Shown here: in pieces, positions 39,205 through 47,961 of the stretch
How the letters are laid out: the number at the start of each line of letters is the position of its first letter
Numbering within the stretch: the first letter of the stretch is position 1
Assembly (NCBI RefSeq): GCF_027111255.2
Contig: NZ_CP114285.2
Span: 5,146,001-5,210,000, forward strand
Direction of reading: 5' to 3'
Origin: Flavobacterium flavigenum
GTDB taxonomy: Bacteria > Bacteroidota > Bacteroidia > Flavobacteriales > Flavobacteriaceae
DNA: 64,000 nt
The notes under the pieces: model-generated
Database searches by the model: none
What the model was told of the DNA's origin: nothing
Seen by the model: only the letters and a program-made list of their open reading frames with translations
Translations under genes and position numbers: made by a program

Positions 39205-39234
39205 TTATAAATGAATAAAAGTTTATTATATTTG
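39201..39234 (+). promoter_or_regulatory. Candidate promoter for the GH27-GH51 genes
   Basis: TTTG at 39201-39204 and TATATTTG at 39227-39234 (22-bp spacing) match the Bacteroidota TTTG...TAnnTTTG pattern, directly after the terminator and 32 bp before the GH27 start. Confidence 0.55.
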
Positions 39235-39266
39235 AAGTGTACTATTAACACTTATTTTTTATTGAT

Positions 39267-40637
39267 ATGAAAATTAAAAGCATCATTATATTTGGATTAG
39301 GAATATTTTTAACACCATTTTTTTCAAATGCTCAAAAAGCAGTTTTTAAGAAAGACGAATTTAAGCAATGGGCACAAACTCCTCCCATGGGCTGGAACAG
39401 CTGGGATTGCTACGGTCCGACAGTGGAAGAACATGAGGTAAAAGCCAATGCGGATTATATGGCGCAGAAACTGAAGAAATTTGGATGGGAATATGTAGTG
39501 GTTGATATCAGATGGTTTGTAGAAAATGATAAAGCCGGAGGCTACAACCAGACAGACCCACGTTACGTAATAGACCAATACGGACGATATCAGCCTGCTG
39601 TAAACCGTTTTCCTTCTGCAAAAGACAATCAGGGATTCAAACTTTTAGCAGATTATATTCATAAAAAAGGATTGAAATTCGGAATCCACATTATGCGCGG
39701 GATTCCTAAAAAAGCAGTTGAAGAAAAAATGCCAATTAAAGGTGCAAACGGAATCACAGCCGATCAGATTTACACAACGGCTTTGCAATGCGAATGGCTG
39801 AAAGACAATTATACCATTTTGGCTGATAAACCGGGAGCACAGGAATACTACGATTCTATTTTTGAATTATATGCACAATGGGGCGTAGATTTCATTAAAA
39901 TTGATGACTTGTCAAGACCGTATCACGAAGGTGAAATCAATTTAATCAGAAATGCAATAGATAAATGCGGGCGTAAAATCGTATTAAGTACTTCACCTGG
40001 AGAAACGCCAATTTCAGCTGCTGCTCACGTAAAAGAACACGCCAATATGTGGCGTATGGTAGATGATGTTTGGGATACCTGGCCACACATTACACATTTA
40101 ATGGATGTAGCGCAAAAATGGTATCCGTACATTGCTCCGGGAACATGGCCTGATTGCGATATGATTCCGCTTGGACGTATTTCAGTTAGGGGAGAAAGAG
40201 GAGAAGACAGAATGACCCGTCTGACAAAAGATGAACAATACACCTTGATTACTTTTTTCAATATTTTTAAATCGCCTTTGTTCTTTGGAGGTGATCTGCC
40301 TAGCAATGATGCCTTTACTTTAGCATTGCTGACGAACAAAGAAGTAGTAAAAATGCACAATGAAAGTACTGATGTAAAACAGCTTTTTCACAAAGACGGA
40401 AAAATTGCGGTGACTTCAAGAAATCCAAAAGATGATAGCGTATATCTGGCATTGTTTAATATTTCAGATACAGAAACACAAAACGTTTCGGTAAGTCTTT
40501 CAGATCTTCATATTGCCGGTTTAGCAGATTGTAAAAACATGTGGACACGCGAAAAAGTAAATCTTTCTTCAAAAGAAGTTTCCACAACTTTAAAACCTCA
40601 CAGTTCTGTTCTTTATAAACTAAAAAGCAAAAAATAA
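39267..40637 (+). CDS. GH27 alpha-galactosidase / beta-L-arabinopyranosidase-like enzyme
   Basis: A 456-residue exported protein (signal ends near FSNAQ). The GH27 opening PPMGWNSWDCYG is clear; the nucleophile motif is FIKIDD (D213) in place of the usual YxKxDxC, and MWRMVDDVWD carries the acid/base region. A C-terminal beta-sandwich follows. It would remove terminal alpha-galactose or beta-L-arabinopyranose from side chains. Its stop codon overlaps the ATG of the GH51 gene (TAATG). Confidence 0.88.
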   Translation: MKIKSIIIFGLGIFLTPFFSNAQKAVFKKDEFKQWAQTPPMGWNSWDCYGPTVEEHEVKANADYMAQKLKKFGWEYVVVDIRWFVENDKAGGYNQTDPRYVIDQYGRYQPAVNRFPSAKDNQGFKLLADYIHKKGLKFGIHIMRGIPKKAVEEKMPIKGANGITADQIYTTALQCEWLKDNYTILADKPGAQEYYDSIFELYAQWGVDFIKIDDLSRPYHEGEINLIRNAIDKCGRKIVLSTSPGETPISAAAHVKEHANMWRMVDDVWDTWPHITHLMDVAQKWYPYIAPGTWPDCDMIPLGRISVRGERGEDRMTRLTKDEQYTLITFFNIFKSPLFFGGDLPSNDAFTLALLTNKEVVKMHNESTDVKQLFHKDGKIAVTSRNPKDDSVYLALFNISDTETQNVSVSLSDLHIAGLADCKNMWTREKVNLSSKEVSTTLKPHSSVLYKLKSKK

Positions 40638-43210
40638 TGAAGCACTTTTCATCGAAAAAACTGCTGGCTCAGCTATCGCTTTTAGTCATTGTTTTGTTTT
40701 CTTCTGCTTTTACTTTAAAAATAAAAGAGGAGAAACCAGACAAGGTCTATCTTTTTGCGTATTCGACATTAAAAAGCAACGGCAGAAACGGACTTCATTT
40801 TGCCTGGAGCGCAGATCAGAAAAACTGGTTTGCGATAGGACCTGAACACAGTTTTTTAAAATCAGATTACGGCAGCTGGGGACCAACAGGCAAATGCATG
40901 ACGGAACCATATTTTATAAAAGATGATAATGGAATTTTTCATTGTTTGTGGAGTGTAAATGATGATGTTTTTGCACATGCTTCCAGCAAAAATCTGATTA
41001 ACTGGAAAAGCCAGAATTACGTTCAGGCGATGAAAAACTTAGAAACAGAGGGGAAGCCGATCATTAAAGATATAAAAGTAAGCCGTAAAAACGAACAGTA
41101 TGTGATTCACTGGACAGTTGATAATAAAAACTATTCGAATACCACGAAAGACTTTAAAAATTATAGTGCAACAACAATTCATACAGAAAGTCTTCCTTCG
41201 AGAACTGAGATTATTTTGCAGGGACAAAATGTAAAAGGAACAGTGACCGAAGTAGAGTGGAACCTTGTTAATTCACTGATCAAAAATATGGAAGCTTCTA
41301 AGTTCAGGGACAAACAGAATGATGCTTCTCCAAAAAGTGACAGTATATTATTTACAGGTTTAAAGCCTGTAACGGCTCAAATCAGTATCACTACGAAAGA
41401 CTCTAAAAAAATAAGCAATATGCTTACAGGCGTATTTTTTGAAGATATTAATTATGCTGCAGATGGCGGTTTATATGGCGAACTGATTCAAAATCGTGGT
41501 TTCGAATATACATTGCACGATAAAAAAGGCAGCGATGAAAAATGGAACGCAACAATGGCATGGAACGGTGATTTTAAAATCGCAAAAGAAAACCCGATTC
41601 ATATCAACAATCCAAATTATGCTGTAGTTACAAAAGGAACTATCAGCAACACCGGATTTGACGGCATTCCGCTTAAAGCCAATGAAAAATATGATTTTAG
41701 TGTATTTGCAAAAGGCGCAGGTTTTGTTGTAAAATTAAAGTCGGCTTCAGGAGAAACTTTGGCAGAAGCCTCTTTAAAATCAGGTGCTTCATGGAAAAAA
41801 GTAAATGCTGTTCTAAAACCTTCCAAAACCGTTACAGATGCCCATTTGGAAATCAGTACAACTGGCGAAACCGCTGTTGATATGATTTCGCTTTTTCCGC
41901 AAAAGACTTTCAAAAACCGTAAAAATGGTCTTCGGGCAGATTTGGCAGAAACTATTGCAGCAATGCATCCTAAGTTTGTGCGTTTTCCGGGCGGCTGTGT
42001 AGCACATGGAGATGGAATTCATAATATTTACAAATGGAAAAATACGATTGGACCTTTGGAAAGCCGTATCCCTTCACGAAATATCTGGAATTACCATCAG
42101 TCCATGGGATTAGGGTATTTTGAGTACTTTCAGTTTTGTGAGGATCTGGGAGCAGAGCCAGTTCCGGTTTTAGCAGCCGGTGTTCCTTGCCAGAACTCTT
42201 CTGACGGAGGGGCCGGACAGCAATTCGGAATCCCGATGAAAGATATGGACGAATACGTGCAGGATGTTTTGGATTTGATTGAATACGCAAACGGAAGCGC
42301 AACCAGTGTCTGGGGGAAAAAACGCGCTGAAGCAGGTCATCCAAAGCCCTTCAATTTAAAATATGTCGGAATCGGAAATGAAGACCTGATCAGTGATGTT
42401 TTCGAAGAACGCTACCGAATGATCATAAAAGCCGTACAGCAAAAATATCCTGAAATTATTGTAATTGGTACTGTTGGACCTTTTAATGAAGGATCAGATT
42501 ATAACGAAGGCTGGGCACTTGCAGACGATATGAAACTGCCAATTGTTGACGAACATTATTACCAGAGTCCGGGCTGGTTCATCAACAACCAAAGTTTTTA
42601 TGACGGCTATGACCGCTCAAAATCAAAAGTATATCTGGGTGAATATGCGTCTTGGGGCAATAAGTTTTACAATGCTTTAGCCGAAGCTTTATACCTGACC
42701 GGAATCGAGCGAAATGGTGATGTGGTTGCAATGGCTTCGTATGCGCCATTACTGGCACGCGAAAAACACACACAATGGAATCCTGATTTGATTTATTTTA
42801 ATGGGAATGAAGTAAAACCAACGGTAAATTATTTTGTACAGCAATTGTACGGTCAGAATCCGGGCAATGTTTATTTGCAAAACACTATAAAACTTTCGGA
42901 CCCCAATAACGATGTCAGCAAGCGTATCGGAATATCAGCTGTTCAGGATAGTGCTACTGGTGATTTGATTGTAAAATTGGTCAATCTTCTTCCGGCTGCG
43001 GTAACGCCTTCCATAGATTTGACGAATTTTTCAACCGCTGAAAATGCAACTTATACACTGATGACCGGAAAACCGGATAAAACAGCAGCGAGACCAGTTA
43101 CACAGAAACTGACTGCCAAAGAAGCATTTTCAAAAGAACTGCCTCCGTATTCTTTCGTAGTAATCCGTGTGAAGATAAACTCTAAAACACTTTTAAATGA
43201 AAGCTTTTAA
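40637..43210 (+). CDS. GH51 alpha-L-arabinofuranosidase with N-terminal extension
   Basis: 857 residues. The GH51 core (about 250-850) has acid/base E582 (GIGNEDLI) and nucleophile E669 (YLGEYASWG), a CBM-like beta-sandwich before the barrel (~310-430) and the RFPGGCVAHGDG motif. The first ~240 residues are extra: after a signal segment they look like part of a family-43-type beta-propeller (VYLFAYST...GLHFAWSADQKNW, MTEPYFIKDDNG) too short for a full five-bladed domain. The start overlaps the GH27 stop, so translation is coupled. Confidence 0.87.
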   Translation: MKHFSSKKLLAQLSLLVIVLFSSAFTLKIKEEKPDKVYLFAYSTLKSNGRNGLHFAWSADQKNWFAIGPEHSFLKSDYGSWGPTGKCMTEPYFIKDDNGIFHCLWSVNDDVFAHASSKNLINWKSQNYVQAMKNLETEGKPIIKDIKVSRKNEQYVIHWTVDNKNYSNTTKDFKNYSATTIHTESLPSRTEIILQGQNVKGTVTEVEWNLVNSLIKNMEASKFRDKQNDASPKSDSILFTGLKPVTAQISITTKDSKKISNMLTGVFFEDINYAADGGLYGELIQNRGFEYTLHDKKGSDEKWNATMAWNGDFKIAKENPIHINNPNYAVVTKGTISNTGFDGIPLKANEKYDFSVFAKGAGFVVKLKSASGETLAEASLKSGASWKKVNAVLKPSKTVTDAHLEISTTGETAVDMISLFPQKTFKNRKNGLRADLAETIAAMHPKFVRFPGGCVAHGDGIHNIYKWKNTIGPLESRIPSRNIWNYHQSMGLGYFEYFQFCEDLGAEPVPVLAAGVPCQNSSDGGAGQQFGIPMKDMDEYVQDVLDLIEYANGSATSVWGKKRAEAGHPKPFNLKYVGIGNEDLISDVFEERYRMIIKAVQQKYPEIIVIGTVGPFNEGSDYNEGWALADDMKLPIVDEHYYQSPGWFINNQSFYDGYDRSKSKVYLGEYASWGNKFYNALAEALYLTGIERNGDVVAMASYAPLLAREKHTQWNPDLIYFNGNEVKPTVNYFVQQLYGQNPGNVYLQNTIKLSDPNNDVSKRIGISAVQDSATGDLIVKLVNLLPAAVTPSIDLTNFSTAENATYTLMTGKPDKTAARPVTQKLTAKEAFSKELPPYSFVVIRVKINSKTLLNESF

Positions 43211-43264
43211 AATTTTGAATGGGATTAGAATTTAAATGAGCCCGTTGGATGTAATTATTAAAAC

Positions 43265-43389
43265 CGTCAGTTCAAGTGTTTTTTGTGAAGAGAAACGGAA
43301 CAAAAAATGTATCGAGAACCGTCTTTAATGGATAATTTATCTGTTCTCGATACAATCCCGATGAAAAATCGGGATCACTTGAACTGACG
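43265..43389. repeat. Dispersed palindromic element, 125 bp
   Basis: CGTCAGTTCAAGTG at the left end is perfectly repeated inverted at the right end (CACTTGAACTGACG). Inside are TGTATCGAGAAC / GTTCTCGATACA and ATCCCGAT / ATCGGGAT. It forms a nested hairpin between the GH51 and GH43 genes and looks like a mobile or REP-like intergenic element. Confidence 0.7.
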
Positions 43390-43449
43390 AAAAATTATCA
43401 TTAAAAACCTAATTGCACCCAACGAGTTTAAAACAGTAAATAAAATTAA

Positions 43450-45387
43450 ATGATAATGAAAAAAACACATTTTTATCTTATAGTACTAGTAGCATTTTTT
43501 AATGTACTACAGGCACAGCAGCCTGCAGCAGGAACACCACCGGTTATTGCCGGAAAAGATTTAACCGCGTATTTGTTTGTGTATTTTACCGGAAACAGCG
43601 TAGAAGAAGAAGCGGTTCGTTATGCAGTAAGTGCCGATGGTTATCATTATTATACCCTTAACAAAGATAAACCAGTTATAGACAGTAAGGCAATCAGTTC
43701 AACAGGTGGCGTGCGCGATCCTCATATTTTGCGCGGTGATGACGGCAAAACATTTTATATGGTATTGACCGATATGACTTCTTCAAAAGGCTGGGACAGC
43801 AATCGTGCCATGGTATTGCTAAAAAGTACTGACCTTGTTAACTGGAAAAGCAGTGTCGTAAATATTCAGAAAGTATTTCCGGGCAATGAAAACCTGAAAC
43901 GTGTCTGGGCGCCACAGACGATTTACGATGCCAAAGCCGGAAAATATCTGATTTATTTCAGCATGCAGCACGGAAACGAAGCAGATAAAATTTACTACGC
44001 TTACTCGAATAAAGATTTCACAGCTTTAGAAAGTGAGCCGAAATTGCTATTTATTCCAAAATCTCAAAAAGCCTGTATTGACGGCGATATCATAGAAAAA
44101 GACGGCGTATATCATCTTTTTTACAAAACCGAGACCGAAAAGCCGGGAATTAAAGTGGCTACTACTACCGATCTGACTTCAGGAAAATGGACAGAAAACG
44201 ACAATTACCTGCAGCAGACAAAAGAATCTGTAGAAGGCTCGAGTGTTTTCAAATTGAACAATTCAGATGACTATATCCTGATGTATGACGTTTACATGAA
44301 AGGGAAATACCAGTTTACAAAAAGTACCGACTTAGAAAATTTCAAAGCAATTGACGATGAGATTTCAATGGATTTCAAACCGCGTCACGGAACTATTTTG
44401 CCAATCACGCGTACCGAATTAAAAAGGCTGCTTGCAAAATGGGGAACTCCTGAAAAATTGCCAAAAATCAATAACAATCCGGTTTTAGAAGGCTACTATG
44501 CCGATCCTGATATTTTATATTCAAATAAAACCAAAAAATATTACATCTACCCAACCAGCGATGGATTTGATGGCTGGTCCGGAAAGTATTTTAAAACTTT
44601 TTCATCTGATAATTTAGTAGACTGGAAAGACGAAGGTGTGATTTTGGATCTTCCAAAAGATGTAAGCTGGGCCAACAGAAATGCCTGGGCGCCTTGTATT
44701 GTAGAGAAAAAAGTAAAAGGAAAATACAAATATTTCTATTATTTCACTGCAGCGCAAAAAATTGGTGTTGCCGTTTCAGACAATCCTGCAGGACCTTTCA
44801 AAGACAGCGGAAAAGCTTTGGTAGCGACCAGACCGGAAGGAGTAAAAGGCGGTCAGGAAATCGATCCGGATGTTTTTACAGATCCTAAAACTGGAAAAAG
44901 CTATTTGTACTGGGGTAACGGATATATGGCTGTAGCTGAACTGAATGATGATATGATTTCATTCAAAGGCGATGTGAAGCTCATTAAAGTTGATAAAACA
45001 TTCCGTGAAGGAACCTATGTGATTTACAGAAAAGGAACCTATTATTTCATGTGGAGCGAAGACGATACCAGAAGTCCGAATTACAAAGTGCGCTACGGAA
45101 CTTCAAAATCGCCTCTGGGACCAATTGAAATTCCCGAAAACAACATCGTAATTCAGGGAATCCCGGATCAGGGAATCTATGCAACAGGTCATAATTCGGT
45201 TTTACAAATTCCCAATAAAGACGAATGGTATATCACGTACCACCGATTTTCATATCCAACCGGAATAAAAATGGGCGAGGCCGGAGGTTTTCACCGTGAA
45301 GTCTGCATTGACAAATTAGAATTCAATCCGGACGGAACCATTAAACAGGCAACCCCAACCCATACAGGAATACAGGCAATTAAGTAA
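43450..45387 (+). CDS. Tandem GH43 glycosidase (two propellers)
   Basis: A 645-residue exported protein with two five-bladed beta-propellers. The first (~30-330) shows GVRDPHIL, WAPQTIYD and VEGSSVF; the second (~335-645) shows GYYADPDILY (general base D), EIDPDVF (pKa modulator D) and FREGTYVIYRKG (acid E). GH43 enzymes act on arabinan, xylan or beta-1,3-galactan. In this PUL an exo-galactanase or arabinofuranosidase role fits. It closes the PUL with a terminator. Confidence 0.87.
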   Translation: MIMKKTHFYLIVLVAFFNVLQAQQPAAGTPPVIAGKDLTAYLFVYFTGNSVEEEAVRYAVSADGYHYYTLNKDKPVIDSKAISSTGGVRDPHILRGDDGKTFYMVLTDMTSSKGWDSNRAMVLLKSTDLVNWKSSVVNIQKVFPGNENLKRVWAPQTIYDAKAGKYLIYFSMQHGNEADKIYYAYSNKDFTALESEPKLLFIPKSQKACIDGDIIEKDGVYHLFYKTETEKPGIKVATTTDLTSGKWTENDNYLQQTKESVEGSSVFKLNNSDDYILMYDVYMKGKYQFTKSTDLENFKAIDDEISMDFKPRHGTILPITRTELKRLLAKWGTPEKLPKINNNPVLEGYYADPDILYSNKTKKYYIYPTSDGFDGWSGKYFKTFSSDNLVDWKDEGVILDLPKDVSWANRNAWAPCIVEKKVKGKYKYFYYFTAAQKIGVAVSDNPAGPFKDSGKALVATRPEGVKGGQEIDPDVFTDPKTGKSYLYWGNGYMAVAELNDDMISFKGDVKLIKVDKTFREGTYVIYRKGTYYFMWSEDDTRSPNYKVRYGTSKSPLGPIEIPENNIVIQGIPDQGIYATGHNSVLQIPNKDEWYITYHRFSYPTGIKMGEAGGFHREVCIDKLEFNPDGTIKQATPTHTGIQAIK

Positions 45388-45407
45388 TGCAAATTATTTA
45401 GTTGTAA

Positions 45408-45444
45408 AAAGCTGCTCTACTTTGCCCCGGAGCAGCTTTTTTTG
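45408..45444 (+). terminator. PUL terminator
   Basis: AAAGCTGCTC / GAGCAGCTTT stem followed by a T run, right after the GH43 stop codon. Confidence 0.88.
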
Positions 45445-45465
45445 TTTTATAGAATTTGAGTTTTA

Positions 45466-45548
45466 GGGAGCTATTTCCAGCTGTCCGTTATATCTTTTAT
45501 GCCGAACACCGGCATAAAAGGATGCCACTACCATCTGGGCTATACTAT
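45466..45548. repeat. Structured intergenic repeat
   Basis: A strong hairpin CTTTTATGCCG-aaca-CCGGCATAAAAG (45494-45520) is framed by AGCTATTTCCAGCTGTCCG and TGCCACTACCATCTGGGCT. From memory, very similar blocks occur many times in Flavobacterium genomes. It lies between the PUL and the cassette array; the ~185 bp after it show no gene. Confidence 0.55.
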
Positions 45549-45734
45549 TTAAAAGATATCTTAGATTTATATAAGAATAGTTTATAAATCAAATGGTTTA
45601 AACATAAATCGCTAAATTAAAAATTATTAAACATACATTAGTTAAGATAGGAAATCATCAGAGGAGAACAACAACAGGGAATAAGCGAAACGCATACATA
45701 ATCAAGTAAATTCATTACAAAAGTCATCAATTCC

Positions 45735-45764
45735 TTTGATATGTAAGAAAAAATTTTATTTTTG
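45735..45764 (+). promoter_or_regulatory. Candidate promoter reading into the cassette array
   Basis: TTTG at 45735-45738 and TATTTTTG at 45757-45764, 18 bp apart, match the Flavobacterium -33/-7 pattern. The box lies ~93 bp before the first cassette boundary (45857), the place where an integron would have its cassette promoter. Between it and the cassette, GGCA...CGCAT / ATGCG...TGCC arms (about 45767-45812) can fold. Confidence 0.5.
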
Positions 45765-45856
45765 TATGGCAATAAAACGCATAAATACAAACCAAAACAT
45801 GCGCATAACATGCCAATATAGAATAAAATAGGCTAAATTTATTCGCATATAAACGA

Positions 45857-46254
45857 GTTGGGAGTAATTGGCAGTAGACTACGGAGTTTCTTGCACAATA
45901 AATTTTCGGGATATTTTTTTGGGATGTTTAAAGGATAAAGCATTTAGGCTTCAAGTCTTTCGATTGGGAATCGTAGAAAGTTCACTTTCAATACGTTTGA
46001 CAACGTAAAAGACTTGGCGAAGTTATCGAAAATAAATGACAAAGTCAAGAACTTACTTTCGAAAACTTAAACATCCCAAAAAAACAGCGCCCAAAAACCC
46101 CTATTATTGACTTCGCCTAGCAGGCTTGCTAAGCGCAATAAATAATTGGTTTCATTGATTTGGATTGTGTAGAAAGAAAAAGACAGGAGTAGTCTATCCA
46201 ACTCCGTTACTGATTAAAATATGGATTGTGTATAAGTCAGTAACTACTCCCAAC
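45857..46254 (+). other. Cassette 0, non-coding
   Basis: Bounded by GTTGGGAGTA (45857-45866) and its reverse complement (46245-46254), so it has proper cassette ends, but no plausible gene. Its centre is the 171-bp folded element listed separately; a further hairpin TAGCA...TGCTA lies near 46118-46133. The left boundary reads AAACGAGTT rather than the usual AACGTT and has only a weak hairpin before it, so it may be the original insertion point or an attI-like site. Confidence 0.65.
45914..46084. ncRNA. Cloverleaf-like structured element inside cassette 0
   Basis: An 18-bp outer stem (TTTTTTTGGGATGTTTAA with its perfect inverse at 46067-46084) encloses two substructures. The first is a compact four-way junction: closing stem AAGTCTTT/AAAGACTT (45953-45960 with 46008-46015) holding three perfect hairpins, CGATT-GGG-AATCG, GAAAG-TTCA-CTTTC and TACGTT-TGAC-AACGTA, with 0-2 nt linkers. 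The second is GTTaTCGAAA/TTTCGAaAAC around TGAC-AAA-GTCA. Loops of 3-4 nt and no T-loop exclude a tRNA. It could be a structured RNA, a DNA hairpin element or a MITE; no target duplication is visible. Confidence 0.6.
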
Positions 46255-46385
46255 AGCGGCTATGAGAAATGCCTTCCGCTTTTTTTGGATAAAATAGTAC
46301 AAATTGAAAAATTTGGCTATTTTAGCTATTATTAGTGAAGCGGCAAAGAGAAGGCACTTCGCATAGCCGCGAAACGTTAGCGGAT
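46245..46385 (+). repeat. attC-like site A (divergent type)
   Basis: Runs from TACTCCCAAC to GTTAGCGGAT. The arms AGCGGCTATG-GAAATGCCTT-CGCTT and AAGCG...AAGGCACTTCGCATAGCCGC pair, ending GAAACGTT. Arm sequence is unrelated to the main family but the layout is the same. A reading frame from 46335 runs through it but its first 38 codons are site sequence. Confidence 0.75.
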
Positions 46386-46448
46386 ATTTTGGAGAAAAAC
46401 TGCGGAATAAAGACAATATCGAAAACAAAAAATCGAAAAATTAACTAT

Positions 46449-46967
46449 ATGAAAATTAAGTTTTTAAAAGTATTATTCACAATATTTATATTTTCAAATT
46501 TATCTTTCGGGCAATCAAAAACACCATATTTAATAAATAACGAATTATTTGAATTACCAGGAAAGTGGAAACATATTGGAAAAATTGAGAATTCTGCACA
46601 ATGGGGTTTTGCAAACAAAAAATTAGAACTTACTTTACTTATAAATGTTAGAAAACCAGAAATTTTTGAGTTTTATAACAAAGAAATGACTGAACTGGAA
46701 TTTTTAAATAAATTCTATGCTTGGGAAACAGAATTTTGGAAAAAAGATGATGGAAACATAGAAATAGAGAAAATTGAAACAAACGAAACGGATAAATACA
46801 TAATTTGGAGATTAAAAATAATCGACAAAAATATTGAAAGTTTCATTTTTAGCGGAATTAGAAACAGCAAATTAATTGGATTGAGCTTGACGGATGACAA
46901 CAAAAGAGAACCGAAAAGTAGAGCCGAAAAAATTGAATTTCTCAAGAATATTTACTTTAAAAAATAA
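46449..46967 (+). CDS. Cassette 1: hypothetical secreted protein, 172 aa
   Basis: The start at 46449 was chosen because it opens a signal peptide (MKIKFLKVLFTIFIFSNLSFGQ) and lies past the site; an ATG at 46335 would translate the hairpin arm. The mature part is Lys/Glu-rich with Trp-containing strands (LPGKWKHIGKIENSAQWGFA) and no family I recognise. It is the only gene of its cassette (46376-46981), and the gap between the stop and the closing AAC is 14 bp or less, typical of cassettes. Confidence 0.65.
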   Translation: MKIKFLKVLFTIFIFSNLSFGQSKTPYLINNELFELPGKWKHIGKIENSAQWGFANKKLELTLLINVRKPEIFEFYNKEMTELEFLNKFYAWETEFWKKDDGNIEIEKIETNETDKYIIWRLKIIDKNIESFIFSGIRNSKLIGLSLTDDNKREPKSRAEKIEFLKNIYFKK

Positions 46968-46971
46968 AAAC

Positions 46972-47110
46972 ATCCGCTAACCGTCGTTTGGCAATATGGC
47001 GGGATTTGGCTTAATTTGAAGATGGTTTTGTACTTGGAAAATTAGTCATTAACCGAAAAATAAGGCTTCCTTAATCCGCCACATCGCCAAGCGACCAAAC
47101 GTTATATGAT
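46972..47110 (+). repeat. attC-like site B (divergent arms, common centre)
   Basis: From ATCCGCTAAC to GTTATATGAT. Outer arms (CGTCGTTTGGCAATATGGCGG with CCGCCACATCGCCAAGCGAC) are unlike the main family yet still pair, while the centre (GGCTTAATTTGAAGATGGTT, AACCGAAAAATAAGGCTT) is the family centre. This shows compensated change in the stem. Confidence 0.85.
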
Positions 47111-47159
47111 ACCTTACCTAAACAATAGGCTAAAGTATTCAGAAGAAAATTAAATAAAA

Positions 47160-47816
47160 ATGGATAAAGGTGTTGGAGTTAGTATACTTGTAGGTTTAAC
47201 AATTGCTTCGTCAATTTATGTTTGGGAGCATAAATATTTTAGTAAACTAGAAAAAACTGTCTTGTTACTTTGTATTGTTTTTCCTCCTGCTCAATGGTTA
47301 GGAATTTTAGGAATTTTAATCTATTACAATTATAAAGTTAAAAATAGTCCTGCAATAGTAAAGGAAAGAAATGCAAAAACTAAATTAGAAACCTCAATCA
47401 ACAATCTTACAGATTTGAGAAATAAAGAAATTTTAACAGATGAAGAGTACAATCAAAAAGTTGCCAAAATAAAAACAGAAAAAGCTCAACAAGATATTCA
47501 AAACTCAAAAGAGTATAAACAACTAAAAAGCTTACTTGACAGTGGAATCTTAACAAACGAAGAATTTGAAAGTAAAATCACTCTTGTAAATATTGCAAAA
47601 ACAATAACGAAAGACTATCGAATTGTTGAAGGTTTTTCAGAAGGATTAGCTTTGGCTATAAATTCAGATTTAGATTATGGGTTTGTAGACGAAAATGAAA
47701 AAGTTGTTATAGACTTTATTTTTGAACACGCAGAAAACTTTAAAAATGGCATCTCGAATGTAAGATATAAAGGAAGTTTTAGAAAAGTTAATAAAAATGG
47801 CGAATTCATACAGTAA
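47160..47816 (+). CDS. Cassette 2: membrane-anchored SHOCT/WG-repeat protein
   Basis: 218 residues. Two hydrophobic segments at the N-terminus (~4-20 and 33-60) anchor it; then come two SHOCT-like short helical hairpins (LTDLRNKEILTDEEYNQKV, LKSLLDSGILTNEEFESKI) and about 1.5 WG repeats (FSEGLALAI..DYGFVDENEKVVID). SHOCT motifs are thought to mediate oligomerisation; WG repeats are beta-units of unknown role. The stop lies 8 bp before the cassette's closing ATCATATAAC. Confidence 0.72.
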   Translation: MDKGVGVSILVGLTIASSIYVWEHKYFSKLEKTVLLLCIVFPPAQWLGILGILIYYNYKVKNSPAIVKERNAKTKLETSINNLTDLRNKEILTDEEYNQKVAKIKTEKAQQDIQNSKEYKQLKSLLDSGILTNEEFESKITLVNIAKTITKDYRIVEGFSEGLALAINSDLDYGFVDENEKVVIDFIFEHAENFKNGISNVRYKGSFRKVNKNGEFIQ

Positions 47817-47824
47817 AAAAAGCC

Positions 47825-47961
47825 ATCATATAACACACGCTACAAGCAAGTTGGGCATTAGGCTTAATTTAAATATTGTTTTGTGTCGGCGAAAAAAGTA
47901 AAAACAGAAAAATAGTAAATTTTAACCCCAACCTGCGTGTAGCGCGGGAACGTTACCAGTA
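47825..47961 (+). repeat. attC-like site C (CGC type)
   Basis: From ATCATATAAC to GTTACCAGTA. Arms CGCTACAAGCAAGTTGGG and CCCAACCTGCGTGTAGCG pair; it ends GGGAACGTT. This is a G/C variant of the main CTTGC...GCAAG arms, shared with sites F and K. Confidence 0.88.

Noticed and set aside
45953..46015. tRNA in cassette 0, suggested by the cloverleaf.
   Set aside because: Loops are only 3-4 nt, there is no T-loop or anticodon loop of 7 nt, and no acceptor end, so it is not a tRNA.
46335..46448. Upstream start for the cassette 1 gene.
   Set aside because: The first 38 codons are the 3' arm of site A; the ATG at 46449 opens a proper signal peptide.
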